20,289 nt of DNA from DASPMP01 sp035758925 (GTDB lineage Bacteria; Gemmatimonadota; Gemmatimonadetes; Gemmatimonadales; Gemmatimonadaceae): the NCBI GenBank assembly GCA_035758925.1, contig DASTVV010000216.1, positions 1 to 20,289 of the forward strand, read 5' to 3'. The first letter of the stretch is position 1. Every line of letters begins with the position of its first letter. The notes beneath the pieces were generated by a model. That model was not told where the DNA came from. It saw only the letters and a list, made by a program, of their open reading frames with translations, and made no database searches. The position numbers and the translations under genes are program-made. Shown here in pieces: positions 1 to 9,421 of the stretch.

Positions 1-2979
1 CTCGGGATGGAGCGTGGGCGCCGAGTGCCTCGGGCCGCGTTACAGGAGCTGCTGTTTCCGAACTCGGATGAGCGAAGCGGGGCGCACTCGTTGCGCCAAC
101 TCCTGTACAAACTGAGGCAACTCGGGGCTCCAATCGAAGTGGACCAGAGTGCAGTGCTCATCCGCAGCGAACATGTTCGTGACGAGGCAGATGAGCACCG
201 GCTGCTCACGAACGGTCATGTGGCTGCCCAACTGGCATTTGGGTTTGTCCCAGGGTTCGAACCCAAACTGGCCACACGCTACAGTGACTGGCTGGACCAA
301 CAGCGCGCATCCGCCTCCGCGCTTCTACGACGGCGATTCATCGCCGCGATGGGCGCAGCTCGCGATTCAGTCGATTGGTCGGACGTCGATCGTCTTGCTC
401 GCCTGGTACTGCAAATTGATCCGTTCAACGAAGAGGCTACGCTGGCGCTTGCCGAGGCCACCGCGCTTCTGGGGTCGAAAGCCGAAGCATTGACTATGCT
501 CTCGCGCTATGAGCAGGAGACAGGACGAACAGACCTACGACTCTCGGCGTCACTGCTTCGCCGTAGGATTTCCGAGCGACTTCCTGACTCCGCACATCAA
601 CGACCGAGCGGCCCCTTTGTGGGCCGTGAAGCGGAGGCTGAGACGATAGGCTCTCACATCAAGCTTGGCATCACTGGCAGACCGGTGCTCCTCGCAATCT
701 CTGGGGAACCCGGAATCGGCAAGACGCGGTTGGTCGATGAGACGACTCAGCTTGCAAGGCTTGATGGGGTGCAAGTCGAGATTGTTCGATGCCACCCGCA
801 ACATAGCGTACGTCCATTCAGCGTATTTATCGATCTGGTTCCGACTTTGCTGTCGCTTCGGGGCGCTCTTGGTGTATCACCACGATCGCTTGAATTGCTC
901 AATCTCATCGTGAGCCACCAGGATGCGCGTGGCGACCGGCCCTCAGACGTCCTGGATGACTCAACGCGCTCAGGGGTTCTACTTGCCTCGCTGCGGGACC
1001 TTATTGACTCAGTGACTTCGGAATCGCCGTTGCTCATCGCGATAGAGGACGCGCACTGGGCGGACGACGACTCGCTACGAGAACTCGGGAACCTGGTTTG
1101 CACCGCTGGGCGCGCGCTCGTTGTCATTTGCACGACGCGCCACCTCGACATGCTTAAGCCTTTTCTCGGGCAATCAGCTGTCCTGCTTAGACTGCAGCCG
1201 CTCGAGCAGGAATCAATGAAACAGCTAGCGGCTTACCTGTTAACTGGGAGCCAAGTATCGCCGTCCGAAATGGAGTGGTATGCGCGAACGGCAGCCGGCA
1301 ACCCATTGTTCCTCGAAATGCTGTGCGCTCACTTCGCAAACACCGGCGAGCCGTTTGTAGTACCTGGGGATCTGTTGGCTTCGATTGTCCAGCGTCTAGA
1401 GCAACTGCCGGGCGCTTGCCGGCATCTCCTGGAAGTGTGTGCGCTCTTAGGCCGGCATTGCACTCTGGACGCCATAAGCACGATTACGTCGCTTACATCG
1501 AAAGAACTCTTGTTGCCGGTACGGCGACTAGATGAGGACGGATACCTCCGCATCACACCTGACTCAAAACTTGTTGTGCACGACTTGGTGAAAGAAGGCG
1601 CATTGAAGCTTCTGCCCTCGCTCACGCGCGCGGTGCTGCATCGCAATGTCGCGGAGTATCTAGAGAAGCGCTTTGAGTCGTCCAACGACACCGTCTTTCT
1701 CTGGGACTGCGCGGAACACTGGAGTCTAAGTGGGGATTCACAGAAGGCCTTGGAGTTTGTGATGCGATGCGCCCAGCACGCGGCCGACATGGGGCGAGCC
1801 AGCCAGGCATACCAGCTACTCGAGCGCGGGCGAGATTTCGCGCACAACGTTGCTGAAAGGGCTTCCGTCTGTTTTGAGATGATGAGACTCGCAAAGGCAG
1901 CCGGGCGCTGGCACGACCTGCTTCTCCTTTCCAAGGAGTTGCGACAGCTGCTCGATGCTATAGGACGCCCCATCTCGCCAACTGAGGAACTGCTAACTAT
2001 AGAGGCGAATTGGGCGATGAACTCAAGAGTCGGCGAGCACGTACACAAAGTATTGCGCGTCGCTCAATCGTCTGGCGCTTCGGCTGCGCAGCGCATGGAG
2101 GCCGCAAACCTTGCACTGAGAGTTGCATCAGAGCAAGGAGATCAGAGTCTCGCAAAACAAGCATACGACTGTGTCGCGCCACTACTCGACGCGGACACCG
2201 GTTACTACAGTCGGTTCGTTCCGCTCATTTATCACACGACCTTTGGAAGCAAGGCGAGCGCACTGTCGATCGCTAGAAAGCTCCGTGACGACTTGAACAC
2301 GTTCGAATCCATTACACAAAGACTTCGCGCTGGACTCAACGTCGGAACCGCACTTGTCTACCTTGGAGTCCTTCATGAGGCGTTGACAACCTATCGTGTC
2401 TCTTACGAACTCGCGCGCGGTTTAGGACTGACCGCGTGGGAACTGGATTATGCCTGTAGCATGACTTGGATGTACCAGCTGTTCGACGACTTTGAGACCG
2501 CGGAAGAATGGCACGCACTAAGCACGCAGGCGATGGCCGCTACGCCAAATTGCCGCCATCACTCCGCCCGCCTGTTCCTTGGTACGGGAATCGAACTGGC
2601 CATCTGGAGAAGGGACGTCAGAATGGCGCGTTCGCTTATGAACAGATTCATTGAGCTGGGTAGCGGCGACTCCGTGCGGATCAAAGCGTACCTCGTCGGC
2701 CTTGATACCAGGATTCGCCAGCTAGACCAACACTATCAGTGCGACGACGCGACCCTCAGCGAGTTGTTCGTCAACTATCGCGCGGCTCGCAGCCTGTTTG
2801 GCGCGGATTTCGTCGTGATTGCTCTCGGTGAGGGCCTGCTGCGACGAGGGCAAATAGAAGAGGCTGCGCGGTTAATGGACGAGTATCTTCAATCTTGGCG
2901 CCGCGAGAATTCGCCCGTTACTCGACCTCTCGACGAAATCAGATCACGTTGTGCGATGGCCACGGCGGCCCGAAGCTAG
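1..2979 (+). CDS. SARP/BTAD-type AAA transcriptional activator (5' partial)
   Basis: Large ATP-binding activator of the SARP/MalT-like type. The frame is open to base 1, so the first ATG (base 7) is probably internal: the residues after it match the middle of an OmpR-type winged helix (ELLFP, then SLRQLLYKLR), not a protein start. A bacterial transcriptional activator (BTAD) domain of helical repeats follows to about residue 190 (counted from that ATG). Next come a GREAE entry to an AAA/STAND ATPase, Walker A GEPGIGKT at 233-240 and Walker B-like LLIAIEDAHWADD near 340-355. The C-terminal 500 residues are helical and TPR-like. Such proteins bind DNA with the N-terminal winged helix and use ATP-dependent switching to activate transcription; target and ligand cannot be told here. 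Codon and base composition are less GC-rich than in genes after 4.7 kb. Family call is firm; the gene is incomplete at the left edge. Confidence 0.85.
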   Translation, partial: LGMERGRRVPRAALQELLFPNSDERSGAHSLRQLLYKLRQLGAPIEVDQSAVLIRSEHVRDEADEHRLLTNGHVAAQLAFGFVPGFEPKLATRYSDWLDQQRASASALLRRRFIAAMGAARDSVDWSDVDRLARLVLQIDPFNEEATLALAEATALLGSKAEALTMLSRYEQETGRTDLRLSASLLRRRISERLPDSAHQRPSGPFVGREAEAETIGSHIKLGITGRPVLLAISGEPGIGKTRLVDETTQLARLDGVQVEIVRCHPQHSVRPFSVFIDLVPTLLSLRGALGVSPRSLELLNLIVSHQDARGDRPSDVLDDSTRSGVLLASLRDLIDSVTSESPLLIAIEDAHWADDDSLRELGNLVCTAGRALVVICTTRHLDMLKPFLGQSAVLLRLQPLEQESMKQLAAYLLTGSQVSPSEMEWYARTAAGNPLFLEMLCAHFANTGEPFVVPGDLLASIVQRLEQLPGACRHLLEVCALLGRHCTLDAISTITSLTSKELLLPVRRLDEDGYLRITPDSKLVVHDLVKEGALKLLPSLTRAVLHRNVAEYLEKRFESSNDTVFLWDCAEHWSLSGDSQKALEFVMRCAQHAADMGRASQAYQLLERGRDFAHNVAERASVCFEMMRLAKAAGRWHDLLLLSKELRQLLDAIGRPISPTEELLTIEANWAMNSRVGEHVHKVLRVAQSSGASAAQRMEAANLALRVASEQGDQSLAKQAYDCVAPLLDADTGYYSRFVPLIYHTTFGSKASALSIARKLRDDLNTFESITQRLRAGLNVGTALVYLGVLHEALTTYRVSYELARGLGLTAWELDYACSMTWMYQLFDDFETAEEWHALSTQAMAATPNCRHHSARLFLGTGIELAIWRRDVRMARSLMNRFIELGSGDSVRIKAYLVGLDTRIRQLDQHYQCDDATLSELFVNYRAARSLFGADFVVIALGEGLLRRGQIEEAARLMDEYLQSWRRENSPVTRPLDEIRSRCAMATAARS

Positions 2980-2991
2980 GATGTTTGTCGG

Positions 2992-4347
2992 CTAAGCGCG
3001 ACTTACGGTCCGAGTTGCACGCTCTCCATAACGCGGCAAGACAGCGAGTTGCGCTGCGCGAGGCGAAGCCGATCCGGGGTGGGCAAACATCGTCTTCCAG
3101 ACACCACTACTGAGCAGCTTGTCAACAATCTGCGGATCGAATTGCGTCCCACGGCAACGAACTAGCTCTGCGCGCACCTCCTCAGAGGTGAGCATACGCC
3201 TGTAGGGACGCTCCGTTGTCATGGCGTCAATTGTGTCCGCGAAGCGGATGATTCGCGAAGCAAGGGGAATGAGTTCACCCGCTAGTCCGTCCGGATAGCC
3301 CGTGCCATCCCAGTTCTCGTGGTGACCTCGAACTGGCGCCACTAACTCGCGCAAACGGGTCATCGTAGCGATTAGATCTGCACCGTCGGCCGGATGCTCT
3401 CTCATGACATTCCATTCGGCTTGGGTCAGATTATCGGCTTTGCGCAGAATAGGCCCGTACTTCTCATGAATCTTCCCGACGTCATGGAGAAGCGCCGACC
3501 TCCCGACCATTTGAACTTCCTTTTCGGGCAATCCAAGCGCTCTACCAATCATCATCGAGTACTCTTGGACTCGCCTGGAGTGACCTGAGGTGTATGGGTC
3601 ACGTGCCTCGATCGATTTCACCATCAAGTCGAGCAACTCGACATTCGTTTGCTCGAGTTCGATGTTGGTCTTGTACAGCTGACGCAGCCCAATGATGGGG
3701 ACCCAAAGTGCCGCAAAAGCGATGGGGCCAAAACGGATATAGGCCCATGCAAACATGAAGACCAGGGGACTGGCGATGATGTCAATACCAATCTTTGCTA
3801 TCGTCGTTGCATGCCAAACGGACCTTACTCTCGTGCCAGTCGAGAGCGCGATCACCGTGCTGACCGAAAGAGTGTTCAGCATGACGGCGGCAATGAACGC
3901 TACGAACGCTGCAACGCCATAGAGCCTCGTCGCCGTCAGAATGTTGCTATCACGAAGACCTATGAGCGACCCGCCACCCATCGATAAGAAAACAAGGGCG
4001 GCAAGACCGTAGCTGAGTGCATACTGAGCAACATTGAATACTGCCTTGAGGAATTCGGCGCGTCTAAGCGATTCAACAAGCGCCTTCACAACAGCAATAG
4101 CAAGAACTCCTTGCCACGTTGGAGAAATGAGGACCGCCGCTAGCGCAGGCATTGACGAGATTGAGCCGGTTGCGCCCTTCGGCAGCAAGAACGACAGCAT
4201 CTCTGCAACGAGTGCCAAAGCAGCAAGAACGACAATGGCGATGCCTTCCTCTTGAGCAGCTGAGGCGCTCAGCGGAGGAAGCCAAAAAGGTACGACGAAT
4301 GCGCACCCGACGATCGCTAAGACAAAGAGTGTCGTTCTGCTTTTCAT
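2992..4347 (-). CDS. Membrane-anchored HD-GYP domain cyclic-di-GMP phosphodiesterase
   Basis: Predicted c-di-GMP phosphodiesterase of the inner membrane. About six hydrophobic segments fill residues 4-221 (roughly 4-22, 35-55, 62-91, 104-124, 142-168 and 186-221). A short coiled stretch (about 222-245) then leads to an HD-GYP domain at 245-415. Catalytic signatures are intact: ARDPYTSGHS, the HD pair in LLHDVGKI at 288-289, HHENWDGTGYPDG at 342-354 with the GYP triplet, and DTIDAMTTERPYR. The domain hydrolyses c-di-GMP to pGpG or GMP, and the membrane part probably senses a signal, though I do not recognise its family. It converges on the SARP gene with only 12 bp between stops. ATG at 4347 has no clear Shine-Dalgarno. 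The sequence is less GC-rich than the genes to the right. Confidence 0.9.
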   Translation of the reverse strand: MKSRTTLFVLAIVGCAFVVPFWLPPLSASAAQEEGIAIVVLAALALVAEMLSFLLPKGATGSISSMPALAAVLISPTWQGVLAIAVVKALVESLRRAEFLKAVFNVAQYALSYGLAALVFLSMGGGSLIGLRDSNILTATRLYGVAAFVAFIAAVMLNTLSVSTVIALSTGTRVRSVWHATTIAKIGIDIIASPLVFMFAWAYIRFGPIAFAALWVPIIGLRQLYKTNIELEQTNVELLDLMVKSIEARDPYTSGHSRRVQEYSMMIGRALGLPEKEVQMVGRSALLHDVGKIHEKYGPILRKADNLTQAEWNVMREHPADGADLIATMTRLRELVAPVRGHHENWDGTGYPDGLAGELIPLASRIIRFADTIDAMTTERPYRRMLTSEEVRAELVRCRGTQFDPQIVDKLLSSGVWKTMFAHPGSASPRAAQLAVLPRYGERATRTVSRA

Positions 4348-4786
4348 GGAAGAACTGGCCGCCCCCTCTCCTCATTTAGTTCCAGGAAATGAAGCTCACG
4401 CACTGGAGCAACTGAAAGAGGATCTCCATTTCGCGTCACCTCCCTTCTCATGAAGTCACGCTTTCGGCGTGCTTAGGCTAAGGTTGGCTCCGCTCAACTA
4501 CTGGACTTGCTAGTCCTCCGCTCGTCTTCGCTTCAAACGAGGGAGGGGGTCGGTCCGTTTTTTGGTGTCGGTAGGTGGGGGGTGTCTCGGTCGTGCTTGA
4601 GGTGGGACTGCGACTACTTCCGATCGCGTCGCGGCGATCATCGCACGAACTACGGTGGGACTACTCCTGCTTAGAAGTATCTATAGTATCGGCCGGCTTC
4701 GGCCGTCTGTGACATTCCGGCACAGCTCACTGCGTCGGGCAAATGCCTACATCTCGCCTGCGCCCAACCCCTACACCTGCAACAGC
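4348..4786. other. Intergenic region with no supported gene
   Basis: This 439-bp gap lies upstream of the HD-GYP gene and downstream of the 4787-5560 gene, both on the minus strand, so it should hold the HD-GYP promoter. I found no credible ORF, tRNA or repeat family. It contains a GGTGGGACT motif twice (near 4600 and 4652), a GATCGC/GCGATC hairpin at 4622-4639 and a CGGCCG/CGGCCG hairpin at 4690-4705. A short AT-rich patch lies at 4671-4690. The base composition changes across this gap, so it is the likely edge of the less GC-rich left segment. Confidence 0.5.
4690..4705 (-). terminator. Possible hairpin terminator after the 4787-5560 gene
   Basis: A perfect 6-bp inverted repeat, CGGCCG with a 4-nt loop, lies about 80 nt past the minus-strand stop at 4787. 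No T tract follows it on the minus strand, so if it ends transcription it is not a textbook intrinsic terminator. Weak call. Confidence 0.25.
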
Positions 4787-5560
4787 TTACGCCCTAAGGA
4801 ACTCCACCCATCTGTTCGTCGCATCCAGCACCGCCAGCACCGCGCTCTGCTCCGGGCTCTCCTTCACCTGCGCGCTGCCCGTCAGCAGTGAGTTCTCGCG
4901 GCCTACCCTGGCCGTCACACCCACGAACACGAACTCACGGTCGAACGCGTCGATGTGCCGGGCGCCCTCGAGCCCCAGCACCCGCCCGTCGCCTTCCGCC
5001 GCCGAGATCGCGGACAGCGCCGCGCGCGCGGCCAGCTCGATGCGCTGACGCTCGTTCTCCACGCCTTCCGCTTCACCGACGAACGTCTCGTCACCCTTGC
5101 GCAGCGTCACGCGGCACGCCACGCCGCGCGTGCGCGAGCGCCGTACTTCCACGTCCTCGAAGTACAGTCGCCGCTTCGTGGTCTCCTCGATCGCAGCCAT
5201 CGCCGTCGTGGGCGTCGTCGTCGCTGTCGTCGCGCCCGCCCCGCCCGCCCCCTCGGTTGGGCGCCGCATCGCCGGCTCCGTCGTGGTCGCGACGCTGATC
5301 TTCTTGTGGCTCACTCGCATCCCCAGGTGCGCCAGCAGCGCGCTTTCCACATTGCGCACGGTTGCCTTGGGATGCACCTCGTCAGTCGTGAGCAGGTGGA
5401 TCTCGTCCACCGCGCCTGTGGCGCCCGCGACGATGCGCGCGCTCACTACGCCCGGTAGCGTCGCCAGCAATTCCTCGGCGCGCTTGATGGGCAAAACGAT
5501 TCCCGCGATCGGTGAAGCGTCTCCGGTCGAGGGCTGGTTAGCGGGGAGTGACAACGACAT
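4787..5560 (-). CDS. Conserved hypothetical protein, two-domain
   Basis: A 257-residue soluble protein of unknown function. Residues 15-85 form a compact domain (IAGIVLPIKRAEELLATLPG, then VDEIHLLTTDEVHPK and VESALLAHLGMRVSHKKI). A low-complexity Thr/Ala/Gly linker follows at about 95-115. A second domain at 120-257 ends DATNRWVEF and contains LRKGDETFVGEAEG. I recall the same two-part layout in uncharacterised high-GC bacterial proteins but know no function for it. There is no signal peptide or membrane segment. I chose ATG at 5560 because homology-like sequence begins soon after. The open frame runs to 5803, but that stretch is basic and Cys/Arg-rich and looks untranslated. An AGGGAG lies only 1-2 nt before the ATG, closer than ideal, so the start is uncertain. 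The gene follows the sigma-54 activator on the same strand after 336 bp. Confidence 0.7.
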   Translation of the reverse strand: MSLSLPANQPSTGDASPIAGIVLPIKRAEELLATLPGVVSARIVAGATGAVDEIHLLTTDEVHPKATVRNVESALLAHLGMRVSHKKISVATTTEPAMRRPTEGAGGAGATTATTTPTTAMAAIEETTKRRLYFEDVEVRRSRTRGVACRVTLRKGDETFVGEAEGVENERQRIELAARAALSAISAAEGDGRVLGLEGARHIDAFDREFVFVGVTARVGRENSLLTGSAQVKESPEQSAVLAVLDATNRWVEFLRA

Positions 5561-5896
5561 GCTCCCTGGTGCGGCTGGGTTGTAGGAGGGGGGCGCGATC
5601 CAGACGCCCGACGGTGAACTAGGTCGGCGTCGACCGGCGCAGCAGGGTCTGGCGTGCGGCTCGGGGGCCAATATGCGCCCAACCGAGCGCCACAGCAAGA
5701 CCTGCATACTCCTGTATCCGGCTTCGTCGCCCACTCCAGCGCACCGGCGGTCAGTCCAGACCCCCCGAGCAGTACCCTGACTACCCAGCGTGTCGGGCGT
5801 CACAAACCGCCGTGAAAGTCATGTCCGGGCAACCACTTCGGCCCTGCTGATGTCACCTTTGTGAGACACGGGGTCAACCCCGCTCTTACCCCCGGA
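5561..5896. other. Long intergenic region between two minus-strand genes
   Basis: This 336-bp gap separates the sigma-54 activator stop from the start of the 4787-5560 gene. On the minus strand the reading frame of the downstream gene stays open to 5803, but the residues are Pro/Arg/Cys-rich with no visible domain. I checked by eye for tRNA T-loops, SRP, RNase P and common riboswitch cores (cobalamin, TPP, c-di-GMP, c-di-AMP) and saw none. A GC-rich hairpin sits just after the activator stop. The region probably holds the downstream gene's promoter and leader. Confidence 0.45.
5869..5882 (-). terminator. GC-rich hairpin downstream of the sigma-54 activator gene
   Basis: CGGGG and CCCCG flank a 4-nt loop, 15 nt past the TAA at 5897-5899 on the minus strand. 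The stem is strong, but no run of U follows in the transcript. It may be a weak terminator or a 3'-end stabiliser. Confidence 0.35.
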
Positions 5897-7504
<1,608 letters not shown>

Positions 7505-7524
7505 AGTGGCAAATATATGCCGGA
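7505..7524 (-). promoter_or_regulatory. Promoter-like box with interleaved TGCC/GGCA half-sites
   Basis: Reading the minus strand, TGCC-N5-GGCA-TATATT-TGCC runs into the ATG of the sigma-54 activator. The TATATT resembles a -10 hexamer and ends 7 nt before the ATG, so the transcript would be leaderless or nearly so. GGCA/TGCC arms flank the box and could be an operator. No convincing -35 is seen. Confidence 0.35.
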
Positions 7525-7559
7525 ATGGCAGGCGGAGGGCCTCGGTCGCCGTTCCGCCG

Positions 7560-7575
7560 TTCAACCCGTCAACCC
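7560..7575 (-). repeat. Two copies of the GTCAACCC octamer
   Basis: A near-perfect pair of TCAACCCG-type octamers lies 3 nt past the minus-strand stop of the DCC gene. The same unit forms a six-copy array at 10328-10375, also directly after a minus-strand stop codon. Only two GGG tracts occur here, so no quadruplex is expected. Confidence 0.5.
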
Positions 7576-7578
7576 AAG

Positions 7579-8004
7579 TCAGCCTACGTCGAAGCGCGCG
7601 CGCTGCTCCGGGCTAGGTAGCTCGCAAGCGTCCGCCCTTCCAAACCAGCGGTAGCGGTGACGGGCAAAGGCATCGTACATCGCGTCCCGCAACGGTCGCG
7701 GCACCAGTCGCGCGACCGCGGCCGCCACGGCCCAGACTCCCCCCAGGTAGCGCGCGAGGCGCAGGGCGCCGTCCGACTTGGCCCACACGCGCTCGGCGCT
7801 CGCGGCGCCTTCAAGCCCGTCCTCCACCCACAACAACGAGTCGACGCCCGCCACCTCGGGATGCCGCGCGCGCACGGCAAGTCCGCGCTGGCTCTGGAGC
7901 GCCGCGAAGCGCAGCGGACCATGCGGATCGTGCCGCAGCGCGAACTTCACCGTGCGATCGCAGAACCCGCATTCGCCGTCGTACAGCAGCGTCGGCGCGC
8001 TCAC
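7579..8004 (-). CDS. DCC family (DUF393) thiol-disulfide oxidoreductase-like protein
   Basis: A 141-residue thioredoxin-like protein of the DCC/DUF393 family. The defining motif is at the N-terminus: LLYDGECGFCDRTVKF, with the CxxC in the family's usual place near residue 13. Then come SLLWVEDG and a C-terminal region containing YRWFGR, typical of the family. I chose GTG at 8004, which overlaps the upstream HTTM stop as GTGA; the frame upstream of it is antisense-like Arg/Gly sequence. The 4-bp overlap implies translational coupling. DCC proteins often sit next to, or are fused with, HTTM proteins, and a redox role supporting a membrane oxygenation or carboxylation reaction is commonly suspected but unproven. 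It is the last gene of the cluster. Confidence 0.88.
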   Translation of the reverse strand: MSAPTLLYDGECGFCDRTVKFALRHDPHGPLRFAALQSQRGLAVRARHPEVAGVDSLLWVEDGLEGAASAERVWAKSDGALRLARYLGGVWAVAAAVARLVPRPLRDAMYDAFARHRYRWFGRADACELPSPEQRARFDVG

Positions 8005-8927
8005 GCGGCCCCCCCACCCTGCAGCTGGGGCGCGCGCGCTCCCCCCCGTGCGCGCCAGCCGCGCCAGGCGCGTCCCGCGGCCTCGCCCCACGCCGCGTCG
8101 TACGTGAAGACGTGCAGCATCAGCATTCCGATGGACAGATCAGCGAAGCTCACCAGCAGCACGATTCCAATATGCATGCCGGCCATCGCGAGCCACACGA
8201 ACGGCCGCGTACGGCTCCAGAGCGCGAGTGGCAGGAACGCCAGCTCGAGCGCCAGCGCCGACCACGTGAACGCGCGGAACACGGACATCGGCAAGCCAAC
8301 CATCGCATCGCGAAGCCATCCATCGCGGGCCAGCGGACTGTTGAGCACGTGCCAGATCGCGGTGCCATCCAGCCAGCTTGGGCTGAGCAGCTTGACGATT
8401 CCACTGTACGTGTAGCCCACGGCCATGAGCGTCCACGCAGCGAAAAGCACCCACGCGGGAAACTCGAACTGCTCGTCTCCACCGTCCCTGCTCCGCGCGC
8501 CGATGCGCCAGCGCTCGCGCGCCGGAACCAGAGTGCTGAGCAGCAGCAGCAGTCCCACGTACGCGATGGACGGATTCGAGATCAAAGGATTGCGATTGAA
8601 CAGGCACGCCCACCCGTACCAGAGCGCGACCGCGGCGAACCGGCGCCACAATCCCAGCGCGAACAGCACGGAGAGAACGACGAGGGACGTGAGCAGCGCG
8701 GTCGCGAACGCGGGGCTGTCCCACCGCGACAGCACGTTCGGGAACACACCGTACAGTGGGCTCAATTCGGCATTGCCCAGGGTGCCCTCTCGGCTGAACA
8801 GCTCCGGCCCCCATGGGATGAGTTGCGCGAAGTGGATCGCGAGATAGGCGCCGAACGCGATTCGAAACAGCGCGAACTGGCGCGCCGGGATCGGCGCAGT
8901 TTTCAGCAGGCTGGCGCGTATGTCCAT
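8001..8927 (-). CDS. HTTM domain membrane protein (vitamin K-dependent carboxylase-like)
   Basis: A 308-residue polytopic inner-membrane protein resembling the horizontally transferred transmembrane (HTTM) domain, related to the membrane part of vitamin K-dependent gamma-carboxylase. Family features are an N-terminal LFRIAFGAYLAIHF helix, a lumenal-type segment rich in aromatic and Asn residues (YGVFPNVLSRWDSP), LFNRNPLISNPS and the conserved SGIVKLLSPSWLDGTAIWH stretch. About seven or eight hydrophobic segments are visible. The C-terminal 25 residues are Ala/Arg/Gly-rich. ATG at 8927 lies 25 bp inside the end of the upstream gene, and its stop overlaps the DCC start by 4 bp, so all three are one transcriptional unit. 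The bacterial substrate is unknown; carboxylation of a peptide Glu is not implied by this sequence. Confidence 0.85.
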   Translation of the reverse strand: MDIRASLLKTAPIPARQFALFRIAFGAYLAIHFAQLIPWGPELFSREGTLGNAELSPLYGVFPNVLSRWDSPAFATALLTSLVVLSVLFALGLWRRFAAVALWYGWACLFNRNPLISNPSIAYVGLLLLLSTLVPARERWRIGARSRDGGDEQFEFPAWVLFAAWTLMAVGYTYSGIVKLLSPSWLDGTAIWHVLNSPLARDGWLRDAMVGLPMSVFRAFTWSALALELAFLPLALWSRTRPFVWLAMAGMHIGIVLLVSFADLSIGMLMLHVFTYDAAWGEAAGRAWRGWRARGGARAPQLQGGGAA

Positions 8928-9421
8928 GCGTCGTGTCGTCCGCGGGTTCGCGTGCGGATGGTGATGGTGAGGTCGTGATCCGTCGGAGCGAGGCCCAGCT
9001 CATGACGGAGCGGTCCGTGCGGGCTCAGTCCGTGGCAGTACACGGACGTCCAGAGCGCTTCAGGCATGCGTGGCGCGTACGACAGCGCTGCCCCGTAGAC
9101 GTTGCGCCGGTTGTACGGCCCGCGAATTCTGCCGTACACCTCGGGCGTGATCACCAGGGAGTGGGCCGCGCCCGCCGCGTCGCGAAAGAAAAGCGTGAAT
9201 TCGCTGGCGAACGTCTCGAGTCCGTCCACGTCGCTGAAGACCTTGGGGTTCGGAGCCATCGCCAGTGCGGCCCCCAGCCCGCGCAGCGCGCGACTGTCCA
9301 CCGCCACGCCGAGCATCTGGATGGAGCCCAGCAACAGCAGGGTGACCGCCGCGATGTTGCGGCGCTTCAGCGCGCGCCGGGTGTCAACGCGGTCAGCGGT
9401 GTCAGCGCTGTCAGCGAACAT
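8903..9421 (-). CDS. Single-pass membrane protein of unknown function in the HTTM cluster
   Basis: A 172-residue protein I do not recognise. It has a basic N-terminus (RRALKRR), one hydrophobic segment at about 22-42 (AAVTLLLLGSIQMLGVAV) and then a roughly 130-residue periplasmic-type domain. That domain contains FSDVDGLETFASEFTLFF, VYGRIRGPYNRRNVYGAALSYAP and a single Cys in SVYCHGL. ATG at 9421 fits the overlap pattern: it lies inside the end of the upstream hydroxylase frame (11 bp overlap), and its own stop overlaps the HTTM start by 25 bp. The fixed position between hydroxylase and HTTM genes suggests an accessory subunit of the same membrane process. It could instead carry a substrate-binding role. 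Confidence 0.72.
   Translation of the reverse strand: MFADSADTADRVDTRRALKRRNIAAVTLLLLGSIQMLGVAVDSRALRGLGAALAMAPNPKVFSDVDGLETFASEFTLFFRDAAGAAHSLVITPEVYGRIRGPYNRRNVYGAALSYAPRMPEALWTSVYCHGLSPHGPLRHELGLAPTDHDLTITIRTRTRGRHDAWTYAPAC

Noticed and set aside
7505..7524. Sigma-54 promoter-like TGGC...GC element before the activator gene
   Set aside because: The GG-to-GC spacing is one base too short on both strands, so it does not meet the -24/-12 rule.
8112..8978. Long plus-strand frame antisense to the HTTM gene
   Set aside because: No domain, His/Gln/Arg-rich, and the minus strand encodes a clear membrane protein within an overlapping operon.
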